A DNA stretch of 64,000 nt from Methylobacterium sp. Leaf117. Lineage in GTDB: Bacteria; Pseudomonadota; Alphaproteobacteria; Rhizobiales; Beijerinckiaceae. This document shows positions 47,477-56,674 of the stretch, piece after piece. The position numbers were made by a program, and so were the translations under genes. Under the pieces are notes generated by a model, which saw only the letters and a program-made list of their open reading frames with translations, did no database searches and was not told the origin of the DNA. Position 1 is the stretch's first letter, and each line of letters opens with the position of its first letter. Location of the stretch: assembly GCF_001422985.1 (NCBI RefSeq), contig NZ_LMNL01000002.1, forward strand, positions 59,621-123,620, written 5' to 3'.

Positions 47477-48232
47477 TTAGTGGCCGGGATGCAGCGCGTC
47501 GCTGAGATAGATCGAGGCGAGCGTCGCGAAGACGTAGGCCTGCAGACCGGCGACGAGGAATTCAAGGGCCGTGACGGCGACGCTGAGCGCCAGCGGCAGC
47601 GGCGAAATCGCACCCCAGGCACCGGCGGCGAGCAGGGCCGGGACGAAGCCCGCGAAGATCTTCAGCGCGATGTGGCCCGCGAGCACGTTGGCGAAGAGAC
47701 GAACCGCGAGGCTGATCGGGCGCGAGATGAACGACACGATCTCGATGGCGACGATCATCGGCAGCAGCCAGCCGGGCACGCCGGAGGGCACGAAGACCTT
47801 CAGGAATTTCGTGCCGTGGGCCATGAAGCCGTACACGATGACGGTGCCGATCACGAGCAGCGCCAACGCGAAGGTGACGATGATGTGGCTGGTCACGGCG
47901 AAGGCGTAGGGGATCATGCCGAGCATGTTCAGCACGAGCACGAACATGAAGAGCGAGAAGATCAGCGGCATGAACCGCTCGGAACCGTGGCCTGCGGATT
48001 GGCGCAGGGTCGAGCCGATGAACTCGTAGAAGATCTCGGCCATCGACTGCATGCGGCCCGGCACCACCGAGCGGCGGGATGTGGCCACCACGGTGATCAG
48101 CGCGATGATCCCGACGGCGGCGAACATGTAGAGCGCGGACTGCGTGAACGCGATCTCCTGGTTACCGATATGACCGAAGGAGACCAGCGGCTTGAGCTCG
48201 AACTGGTGGATCGGATCCATCTTTACGGCCAT
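47477..48232 (-). CDS. atpB: ATP synthase F0 subunit a
   Basis: A 251-residue membrane stator subunit carrying the proton half-channels. The essential Arg is in SLAVRLFANVLAGHIALK, and ALEFLVAGLQAYVFATLASIYLSDA is the conserved last helix. ATG 48232 (MAVKMDPIHQFEL) matches alphaproteobacterial relatives. Position between atpI and atpE is standard. Confidence 0.96.
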   Translation of the reverse strand: MAVKMDPIHQFELKPLVSFGHIGNQEIAFTQSALYMFAAVGIIALITVVATSRRSVVPGRMQSMAEIFYEFIGSTLRQSAGHGSERFMPLIFSLFMFVLVLNMLGMIPYAFAVTSHIIVTFALALLVIGTVIVYGFMAHGTKFLKVFVPSGVPGWLLPMIVAIEIVSFISRPISLAVRLFANVLAGHIALKIFAGFVPALLAAGAWGAISPLPLALSVAVTALEFLVAGLQAYVFATLASIYLSDALHPGH

Positions 48233-48353
48233 TGCCGCTCCCGCCCTTCTGAATCTTGGCGAGCCAGACGACCCGCCACCACCGGCGCCGCCGAAGCGGC
48301 ATTCTGAAAAACCCTGGTCCGGCCGCGCGTGCGGCGTTCCCCCTCGGGACCGC

Positions 48354-48728
48354 TCAAGGGTCCCGTTCCGTCGTCGGCGCCTTCGAGAGCGATCCCGCGG
48401 CACGCATGACGTTGTAGACGCCGGTCGCGAAGCCCAGCATCAGCAGGACGATCAGCCCCCAGGGTTTCGTCCCAAGGAAATGATCGAACATCCAGCCGAG
48501 AATGCCCCCGGCCAGGACGCCTGCGATGAACTCGGTCGAGAGCCGCATCGCTTGGCCGAGAGGAGAAGGCCCGGTCGCAGGACCGGGACGCGTGGAATGA
48601 CCGGGAGGGGCGCTGGGCCGCTTCCGCTCAATCTGCGTCTCAAGACGTTTGAGCCTCTGGGAGAGGTCGGCGTCCAGTGCTTTCTTCCGTCCGTCCCCGC
48701 CTTCGTCCCCTGTTTCGTTGCCGCTCAC
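48354..48728 (-). CDS. atpI: AtpI/AtpZ-like F0 assembly protein
   Basis: A 124-residue protein with a charged N-terminal half and two spans, FIAGVLAGGILGWMFDHFLG and PWGLIVLLMLGFATGVYNVM, the pattern of AtpI-type proteins that help c-ring assembly. GTG at 48728 is the start. First gene of the F0 operon, 121 bp before atpB. Confidence 0.87.
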   Translation of the reverse strand: MSGNETGDEGGDGRKKALDADLSQRLKRLETQIERKRPSAPPGHSTRPGPATGPSPLGQAMRLSTEFIAGVLAGGILGWMFDHFLGTKPWGLIVLLMLGFATGVYNVMRAAGSLSKAPTTERDP

Positions 48729-48921
48729 GGCGAAAACTCACATTGGCGAGAGGGTTGGGAACCGGTCGGAACGCCTCCGTCAGGCGGGGCGCACCATAGT
48801 TTCGCCTACCTTGGGTGTCAAGGCACCCTCGACACAGCGTAAGATCCTGGCAACACACGAGAAATTCGTGTTTTACCGATCCGCCCCCGGGCGTTCGCAA
48901 AAGCCGTGGGCCGGTGGGCGA

Positions 48922-49575
48922 TCAGGCGCCGAGGAGCGGCTTGATCACCTTTTCCATCCCGTCGATGGTCATCTCGCCCTTGAAGCGCTCGCCATTGATG
49001 AAGAAGGTCGGCGTCGAATCGACCTTGAAGGTGTCCATGCCCTTCTGCTTCACCGCGTTGACGGCTCCGTAGATCTTCTGATCCTTCAGGCAGGCCTCGA
49101 ACTTCTCCTTCGAGAAGCCCGCTTGGCGGAGCATCTGCTCCAGGGCATCGACGGGCGATTGCGGCTTCTGGACGTAGGCCCAGCCCGCCTGCTGGTCGAA
49201 CAGCAGGTCCGTGATGGGATAATATTTTGCATCCCCGTCGCAGCGCGCCAGCATGAAGGCCGCCGTCGCCAGAGGGTCGAGGGGAAATTCCCGGAGCGTG
49301 AAGCGCACCTTGCCGGTGTCGATGTAGCGCTCCTTCAGGGCCGGCCAAGTGTTCTTGTGGAAGGCGGCGCAATGCGAGCAGGTCATCGAGGCATATTCGA
49401 TGATCGTCACCTTGGCGTCTTTCGGTCCGAGCCAGACGTCCCCGAGCGGGCCGGGCTCCATCAGGGTCGAGAGGTTTGCATCCTCGGCCACGGCCGGGAG
49501 GGTGAACCGGGGCAGGAGGATCGCCGCGCCGACGGCAAGGCCGGTGGCTTTCAGGGCGTCGCGTCGGGTGATCAT
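48922..49575 (-). CDS. Periplasmic DsbA-like thiol-disulfide oxidoreductase
   Basis: A 217-residue thioredoxin-fold protein. The N-terminus MITRRDALKATGLAVGAAI looks like a Tat or Sec export signal with twin arginines at residues 4-5; the active site is CSHC in EYASMTCSHCAAFH near 66-69, and the cis-Pro is in STPTFFING. This group (DsbA/BdbD-like, PF13462) works on envelope proteins. ATG 49575 gives the full signal. Divergent from nothing nearby; dciA lies upstream on the same strand. Confidence 0.88.
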   Translation of the reverse strand: MITRRDALKATGLAVGAAILLPRFTLPAVAEDANLSTLMEPGPLGDVWLGPKDAKVTIIEYASMTCSHCAAFHKNTWPALKERYIDTGKVRFTLREFPLDPLATAAFMLARCDGDAKYYPITDLLFDQQAGWAYVQKPQSPVDALEQMLRQAGFSKEKFEACLKDQKIYGAVNAVKQKGMDTFKVDSTPTFFINGERFKGEMTIDGMEKVIKPLLGA

Positions 49576-49653
49576 GCTCGGGGCGGGCTCCGGTCGCGGA
49601 CCAAATCTGTTCGTCAGCGATGCGGTAGAATCCCGCAAGCGTCCTGACAAGGC

Positions 49654-49701
49654 AGCATGCGCCAACTTGCGCGCAGGAGCATGCGCCAATGCGCGCGAAG
49701 C
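49654..49701. repeat. Imperfect 24-bp tandem duplication
   Basis: Two copies of AGCATGCGCCAACTTGCGCG type (49654 and 49678; the second lacks 3 bp), with a faint third. It lies in the 138-bp gap between dciA and the DsbA-like gene. Confidence 0.65.
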
Positions 49702-49713
49702 CGAATGCGTCGA

Positions 49714-50199
49714 CTAGCGCTTGTGGGTCGTCGCAATGATCGCGGTCCCGAGGCGATCGAGCGCATCGCGCAGGGCATCGTGCTCGATCGCCTGCACGGC
49801 GAGCGCCACTTCGCCGCGGCGAACGGGGTCGATCACCGGGGGCGGTGGCCGGCGGCCGATCCGGTCCACCCGGCCCTGGCGCATCACGATCTTGCCGATG
49901 CAGGCCCAGCCGTAATGCGCGTTGATGCGCTGGATCACCACCGGCGCGAGATGCTGCAATTCGAGGGCGAACACGCCCTCCACCCGGACCACGAGGGTGC
50001 CGGGATCGGGACGACCCTCCTCCTCGCGCCGACGCCGGCGCGGCCATTCGAGCTTGGAGGGCTGGCAGTAGCGCGCCAGCCGCTCCCCGACGATCTCGGG
50101 CCAGGCGGCCAGGATATCGGTGGAGGCGAACCCTTGCGCCGCGAAGGCCGGGCCGATGCAGCCCTCCAGCAACTCGGCAAGGGGTTTGACACGCGCCAT
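49714..50199 (-). CDS. dciA: DUF721/DciA-family protein (helicase loading)
   Basis: A 161-residue protein with the DUF721 core: LAELLEGCIGPAFAAQGF, ILAAWPEIVGERLARYCQPSKLEW and a conserved LVVRVEGVFALELQHLAPVVIQRIN. DciA loads the replicative helicase DnaB in most bacteria that lack DnaC. ATG 50199 (MARVKPLAELL) is preferred to the upstream in-frame ATG. Divergent from mutY with about 190 bp between. Confidence 0.85.
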   Translation of the reverse strand: MARVKPLAELLEGCIGPAFAAQGFASTDILAAWPEIVGERLARYCQPSKLEWPRRRRREEEGRPDPGTLVVRVEGVFALELQHLAPVVIQRINAHYGWACIGKIVMRQGRVDRIGRRPPPPVIDPVRRGEVALAVQAIEHDALRDALDRLGTAIIATTHKR

Positions 50200-50280
50200 G
50201 CGCAGGGTTCCGTGGGTCGGTTCGCGCCGGGTCCGAGACTCCGGTATCGCGTGCAATGGTTAGCATGCGGTTCCGGCAGG

Positions 50281-50355
50281 CCGAAGCCGCATTCCTCCGA
50301 GCGGCTTCGCTCGAAGGCGCATCGCTCGAAGCCGCACCACTCGAAGCCGCTTCGC
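50281..50355. repeat. Five 15-bp tandem copies upstream of mutY
   Basis: Contiguous units of TCGAAGCCGCTTCGC type (50281-50295 up to 50341-50355). If translation of mutY began at 50256 they would encode an Ala/Ser/Leu/Glu-rich repeat; they more probably lie in the untranslated leader. Confidence 0.8.
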
Positions 50356-50390
50356 CGAATGCGCGCTTTGAAGCGTCCGGCCGGACGGCT

Positions 50391-51737
50391 ATGGACGGGC
50401 ATCCCCACCACGCGCCGGTGCCCGTGTCCCACACAACACCTCTCGCCCCCGAGGCCGCGGACCTTCTGACCTGGTACGACCGGCATCGTCGGGTCCTGCC
50501 GTGGCGGGCGCTGCCGGGTGAGACACCCGACCCTTACCGGGTCTGGCTGTCGGAGGTGATGCTGCAGCAGACCACGATCGCGGCGGTGAAGCCGTATTTT
50601 CAGAAGTTCCTGGGGCGGTTTCCCACAGTGGAAGCCTTGGCGGAGGCGCCGGAAGAGAGCGTGATGTCGGCCTGGGCCGGGCTCGGCTATTATTCCCGCG
50701 CCCGCAACCTGCACGCCTGCGCCAAGGCGGTAGCGGCCGCCGGCCGGTTCCCCGATACGGCGGCGGCCCTGCGCAAGCTTCCCGGCATCGGCGCCTATAC
50801 GGCGGGCGCCGTGGCGGCGATCGCCTTCGACCGGCCGGAAGCGGCGGTGGACGGGAATGTCGAGCGGGTGATGACGCGGCTCTTCGCCATCGAGACGACG
50901 CTGCCCGCGGCCCGCCCCGAAATCCGTCTCGTCACGCAGGCTCTGGTGCCGTCCGACCGCCCCGGCGACTTTGCCCAGGCCGTGATGGATCTCGGTGCCA
51001 CCATCTGCACGCCGAAGCGTCCGGCTTGCGCCCTTTGCCCCTGGATGGCGCCGTGCCGCGCCCGCACCCTCGGCCTGCAGGAGACCTTCCCCCGCAAGGT
51101 GAAGGCGGTGAAGGGCACGCTGCGACGGGGCGCAGCCTTCGTGGCGATCCGCAGCGGCGACGAGGCGATCCTGCTGCGCACACGTCCCCCCGAGGGCCTG
51201 CTGGGAGCCATGGCCGAGCCGCCCATGAGCCCGTGGGAGCCGGATTACGACCCGGCCCAGGCCCTCCTCGACGCGCCGCTGGATGCCCGCTGGAAGCGCC
51301 TGCCGGGGCTGGTGCGGCACGGCTTCACGCATTTCCCCCTGGAGCTGACGGTGTTCTGCGCGAAGGTCGCACTCAGCACGGCGGCGCCCGCCGGCATGCG
51401 CTTCACGCCGCGCCGCGACCTCGACGACGAGCCCTTGCCGGGCGTGATGAAGAAGGTGCTGGCGCACGCCTTCGACCCGAAGCCCGAGCCGGAGAAGGCC
51501 GCCAAGCCCGGTCGGCCGAAGGCGATGCGGAGCGTGCCGGACACACCGCTCTTCGCCGACCCCAAGCCGGAATCGATACCGCCTCAGCCGCGCTTCCGTC
51601 CCGTGCCGAAGCCGACCCCACGCCCGGCACCGGCGCCGCCGCGGGATATCGACGACGAGATGGGTGGGTTCGAGGCACCGGCCGACGCTGCACCCCCGGT
51701 CGGTCCGCGCAAGCGCGGACGACCCCGGACGCGTTAG
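50391..51737 (+). CDS. mutY: A/G-specific adenine glycosylase
   Basis: A 448-residue base-excision enzyme that removes A opposite 8-oxoG. Catalytic Glu55 in LSEVMLQQTT, HhH motif LPGIGAYTAGA, Asp154 in VDGN, the 4Fe-4S ligands Cys206, Cys213, Cys216 and Cys222 (C-x6-C-x2-C-x5-C), then the C-terminal NUDIX-like 8-oxoG reader. About 80 extra Pro/Lys-rich residues follow at the C-terminus. ATG 50391 is chosen because the family sequence begins soon after; the upstream frame is made of repeats. Confidence 0.94.
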   Translation: MDGHPHHAPVPVSHTTPLAPEAADLLTWYDRHRRVLPWRALPGETPDPYRVWLSEVMLQQTTIAAVKPYFQKFLGRFPTVEALAEAPEESVMSAWAGLGYYSRARNLHACAKAVAAAGRFPDTAAALRKLPGIGAYTAGAVAAIAFDRPEAAVDGNVERVMTRLFAIETTLPAARPEIRLVTQALVPSDRPGDFAQAVMDLGATICTPKRPACALCPWMAPCRARTLGLQETFPRKVKAVKGTLRRGAAFVAIRSGDEAILLRTRPPEGLLGAMAEPPMSPWEPDYDPAQALLDAPLDARWKRLPGLVRHGFTHFPLELTVFCAKVALSTAAPAGMRFTPRRDLDDEPLPGVMKKVLAHAFDPKPEPEKAAKPGRPKAMRSVPDTPLFADPKPESIPPQPRFRPVPKPTPRPAPAPPRDIDDEMGGFEAPADAAPPVGPRKRGRPRTR

Positions 51738-51760
51738 AGTTTTTCGTTTTCGCTTGTCTC

Positions 51761-51796
51761 GTCGGGATAGCCGGTTTCCACTGATCCCTGACAAAC
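51761..51796. repeat. 36-bp repeat element A, second copy between convergent genes
   Basis: Identical at 32 of 36 bases to 14087-14122. It lies 23 bp after the mutY stop and 11 bp before the ccrM stop, again between convergent genes. A T-rich run (TTTTTCGTTTTC) precedes it. Confidence 0.7.
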
Positions 51797-51807
51797 GCGA
51801 GCGCGGC

Positions 51808-53609
<1,802 letters not shown>

Positions 53610-53960
53610 ATGACTATCAAGCCTGTTCGTGGGGCCGCTGCCATCATCGGGACCGTCGTGACACTCGCCGCCGTTCAACCAGCCAGCGCCCAGAGCGGCG
53701 CCGCGTCCTGGTATGCGAGCGGGCACCGGACGGCGAACGGCGAGCGCTTCAATCCGAACGGGATGACGGCCGCCCACCGCAGCCTGCCGTTCGGCACCCG
53801 AGTCCGGGTCGAGAACAAGCGCAATGGCCGCTCCGTGGTGGTACGCATCAACGATCGCGGCCCCTTCGTGCGCGGTCGAATCATCGATCTTGCTCGGGGC
53901 TCGGCCCGTGCGCTCGGGATGGGCGGCACGACCTATGTCGCCTTGAGCGTGGTGAACTGA
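53610..53960 (+). CDS. rlpA: RlpA-like double-psi beta-barrel protein
   Basis: A 116-residue exported protein: signal peptide to about residue 28 (AAVQPASA), then the DPBB domain with [34 protein letters not shown] and [17 protein letters not shown], the RlpA motifs containing the catalytic Asp/His region. RlpA cuts glycan strands lacking stem peptides at the septum. There is no SPOR domain and no lipobox, so it is a minimal soluble version. ATG 53610 has AAAGGGA at good spacing; 53604 is too close. Its last codons are repeated in the array that follows. Confidence 0.88.
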   Translation: MTIKPVRGAAAIIGTVVTLAAVQPASAQSGAASWYASGHRTANGERFNPNGMTAAHRSLPFGTRVRVENKRNGRSVVVRINDRGPFVRGRIIDLARGSARALGMGGTTYVALSVVN

Positions 53961-54011
53961 GCACGTGGTGAACTGAGCGCGTGATGACCTGAGCTCGTGG
54001 GGAACTGAGCT
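53948..54011 (+). repeat. Four 16-bp tandem copies of the rlpA end
   Basis: Units of CGTGGTGAACTGAGC plus one base at 53948, 53964, 53980 and 53996. The first contains the final codons and TGA stop of rlpA; the later copies repeat the stop region downstream. Confidence 0.85.
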
Positions 54012-54085
54012 TATCGGGCCGGTCGGCGTTGTGAGATGGACCGGCCGGCCCCATCTCGCCGGCAGAACCGAGAGCTCAGAACCCC

Positions 54086-54400
54086 ATGGCAAAGCCGCTG
54101 ATCGTCGAAATCCCTCATGAACTCGGCCTGGCCGAGGCCCGCCGGCGCATCGCGGATGGCATCACCCAGGCGGACGGGCTGTTCGCCAAGGCGGGTGTCG
54201 CCGTGGAAAAGATGGCCTGGACCAACGACCGGCTCGACTTCGCCATGACGGCCCTGGGCCAGAAGGTCGACGGGCAGGTGGATGTCCGCCCCGAGACCGT
54301 GCGGGTCGAGGTCCGGCTGCCCCTGCTGCTGGCCCTGTTCGCACAGCAGATCCAGAAGAAGCTCGGCAGCGAGGGCAATCTGCTCCTGACCAAGAAGTGA
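54086..54400 (+). CDS. Polyhydroxyalkanoic acid system family protein
   Basis: A 104-residue protein matching the small PHA granule-region family (PHA_gran_rgn): HELGLAEARRRIADGI near the start, a central beta sheet (WTNDRLDFAMTALGQKVDGQVDV) and the final LLLALFAQQIQKKLG. The family is named from neighbours of PHA genes and resembles a START-like small fold; function unknown. PHA storage is usual in Methylobacterium, but no phaC is nearby. Confidence 0.8.
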   Translation: MAKPLIVEIPHELGLAEARRRIADGITQADGLFAKAGVAVEKMAWTNDRLDFAMTALGQKVDGQVDVRPETVRVEVRLPLLLALFAQQIQKKLGSEGNLLLTKK

Positions 54401-54501
54401 CGGCGAGCGGGAAGTGAAGTCGGGCCGCCGCCGCTCGGAACCTCCCTCCGGGGCGGACTGTTCCACCGGTCCGTTCCTGAGGCTCTGAGAGGCGCTAAGC
54501 G

Positions 54502-54729
54502 ATGTCGAACCCCGGCCCGATCCCGGAAGCCCCGGTGCCTGAGACGCCCTACGAGGCCCCCCAGACGCCGGCACCCGGCCCCGACACCCCCGGCACCGAC
54601 GTGCCGGGCACGACTCCGACCGAGGCCCCGGACGTGACGCCCACCGAGATCCCGGTCAACGATCCGGATATCGGCCCCGCCATCGCCCCGGACCCGATGC
54701 CGACCGGTCCCGCCAACCCGACGATGTGA
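54502..54729 (+). CDS. Small disordered proline-rich protein
   Basis: A 75-residue protein, about one-third proline, with PxxP-like repeats (PIPEAPVPETPYEAP and so on). No hydrophobic core, signal or span. Similar short Pro-rich proteins occur in many Rhizobiales; function unknown. ATG 54502 is preceded by GAGAGGCGCTAAGCG, a fair binding site. The frame could be chance, but codon bias matches neighbours. Confidence 0.55.
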   Translation: MSNPGPIPEAPVPETPYEAPQTPAPGPDTPGTDVPGTTPTEAPDVTPTEIPVNDPDIGPAIAPDPMPTGPANPTM

Positions 54730-54785
54730 GCCCGCCCGGATTGCGGGTTTGTTCGGAGGCGCTGTCGCTGCCATAAGCCGGCCCC

Positions 54786-56609
54786 ATGGCCGCTCCTCCG
54801 CTCCTCACCCTCCAAGACGTCGCGCTCACCTTCGGCGGAACGCCGCTGATCGAGCGCGCCGAACTCGCGATCTCGCCCGGCGAACGCACCTGCCTCGTCG
54901 GGCGCAACGGCTCGGGCAAGTCGACCCTGATGAAGATCGCCGCCGGGCTCGTCGAGCCCGACAAGGGCAAACGCTTCATTCAGCCAGGCACCACCATCCG
55001 GTACCTGGCTCAAGAGCCGGACTTCTCGGGCTTCGAGACGACCCTGGATTTCGTCGAATCCGGGCTCAACCACGACGACGACGCCTACCGCGCCCGCTAC
55101 CTGCTGGAGAGCCTGGGCCTCACCGGCGCGGAGAACCCGCGCAGCCTGTCGGGCGGCGAAGGACGCCGCGTCGCCCTGGCCCAGGCCCTGGCCCCCGAGC
55201 CCGACATCCTGCTCCTCGACGAGCCCACCAACCACCTCGACCTGCCGGCCATCGAGTGGCTCGAATCCGAACTCAAGAGCGTGCGCGGCGCCCTGGTGCT
55301 GATCAGCCACGACCGGCGGTTCCTTTCCGCCCTGTCGAAGACCACGATCTGGCTCGACCGCGGTGTGACCCGGCGCATCGAGCAGGGCTTCTCCACCTTC
55401 GAGGCCTGGCGCGACGCCTTCTTCGAGGAGGAGGAGCGCGACCGCCACAAGCTCGAGCGCAAGATCGCGGACGAGGAGCACTGGCTGCGCTACGGCGTCA
55501 CCGCGCGGCGCAAGCGCAACGTGCGCCGGCTCGGCAACCTGCATGCGCTGCGCAAGGAGCGTCGCGACGACCGGCGCCCCGTGGGCACCGCCACCATGAC
55601 CTCGACCGAGGCCGAGAGCTCCGGTGCCCTGGTGATCGAAGCCAAGCACGCGGCCAAGGCCTACGGAGAACGCCGGATCGTCGACGATCTGTCGCTGCGG
55701 GTGATGCGCGGCGACCGCCTCGGCATCGTGGGCGCCAATGGGGCCGGAAAGACCACCCTGATCAACCTGCTCACCGGGCAGGTACCGCCGGATTCGGGCA
55801 CGGTGGCGCTCGGCACCAACCTCAAGATGATGCTCCTCGACCAGGCTCGCGCCGTGCTGGAGCCGAGCATGACGGTCACCGAGGTCCTGACCGGCGGTAG
55901 TGGCGATTCGGTGATCGTCGGCGGCGTCAGCCGCCACGTCATCGGCTACCTCAAGGACTTCCTGTTCGCCCCGGAGCAGGCACGCACTCCGGTGAGCGTG
56001 CTTTCGGGCGGCGAGCGCAACCGCCTGCTCATCGCCCGCGCGCTCGCCCAGCCCGCCAACCTCCTCGTCCTCGACGAGCCCACCAACGACCTCGACCTGG
56101 AGACCCTCGACCTCCTGCAGGAGATGCTGGCGGATTATTCCGGCACGCTGATCCTGGTGAGCCACGACCGAGACTTTCTCGACCGCGTCGTCGGGAGCGT
56201 TCTCGTCAGCGAGGGGGAGGGGGCCTGGGTCGAATATGCCGGCGGCTACACCGACATGATCGCCCAGCGCGGGGAGGGCGTGCAGGCCCGCGCCGTCGCG
56301 CAGCGCGCCGGAAAGGCTGAGTCGCGCGGGGATGCGCGAGACCGTGCGAAGACCCCGGAGATTGGGACGTCGGCCGGCAAGTCGAAGCTCGGCTTCAAGG
56401 ACCAGCACGAGTTGAAGACCCTGCCGGACCGGATGAAGAAGCTCGAGGCGGATATCGGCAAGCTGCGCGAGGTTCTGGCCGATTCGGGCCTCTATGCCCG
56501 CGACCCGGCACGCTTCGCGAAGGCTTCGGATCTCCTCAGGGTCGCCGAGACCGAACTCGCGAAAGCCGAGGACCGATGGCTCGAACTGGAGATGCTGCGC
56601 GACGTATGA
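54786..56609 (+). CDS. uup: ABC-F family ATPase, Uup-like
   Basis: A 607-residue soluble protein with two ABC cassettes. Walker A GRNGSGKST (39-47) and GANGAGKTT; signatures LSGGEGRR and LSGGERNR; Walker B LLLDEPTNHLD and LVLDEPTNDLD; the inter-domain linker is rich in Arg/Lys and Glu. The C-terminal 70 residues form a coiled coil as in Uup. ABC-F proteins act on ribosomes or, for Uup, also on branched DNA. ATG 54786 opens the first domain. Confidence 0.93.
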   Translation: MAAPPLLTLQDVALTFGGTPLIERAELAISPGERTCLVGRNGSGKSTLMKIAAGLVEPDKGKRFIQPGTTIRYLAQEPDFSGFETTLDFVESGLNHDDDAYRARYLLESLGLTGAENPRSLSGGEGRRVALAQALAPEPDILLLDEPTNHLDLPAIEWLESELKSVRGALVLISHDRRFLSALSKTTIWLDRGVTRRIEQGFSTFEAWRDAFFEEEERDRHKLERKIADEEHWLRYGVTARRKRNVRRLGNLHALRKERRDDRRPVGTATMTSTEAESSGALVIEAKHAAKAYGERRIVDDLSLRVMRGDRLGIVGANGAGKTTLINLLTGQVPPDSGTVALGTNLKMMLLDQARAVLEPSMTVTEVLTGGSGDSVIVGGVSRHVIGYLKDFLFAPEQARTPVSVLSGGERNRLLIARALAQPANLLVLDEPTNDLDLETLDLLQEMLADYSGTLILVSHDRDFLDRVVGSVLVSEGEGAWVEYAGGYTDMIAQRGEGVQARAVAQRAGKAESRGDARDRAKTPEIGTSAGKSKLGFKDQHELKTLPDRMKKLEADIGKLREVLADSGLYARDPARFAKASDLLRVAETELAKAEDRWLELEMLRDV

Positions 56610-56674
56610 GCGGCCATCGGCCTTCATGATGCCGCGATGCGCCTGTGGAATACCATCGACGTGCGCCCGCTTCC

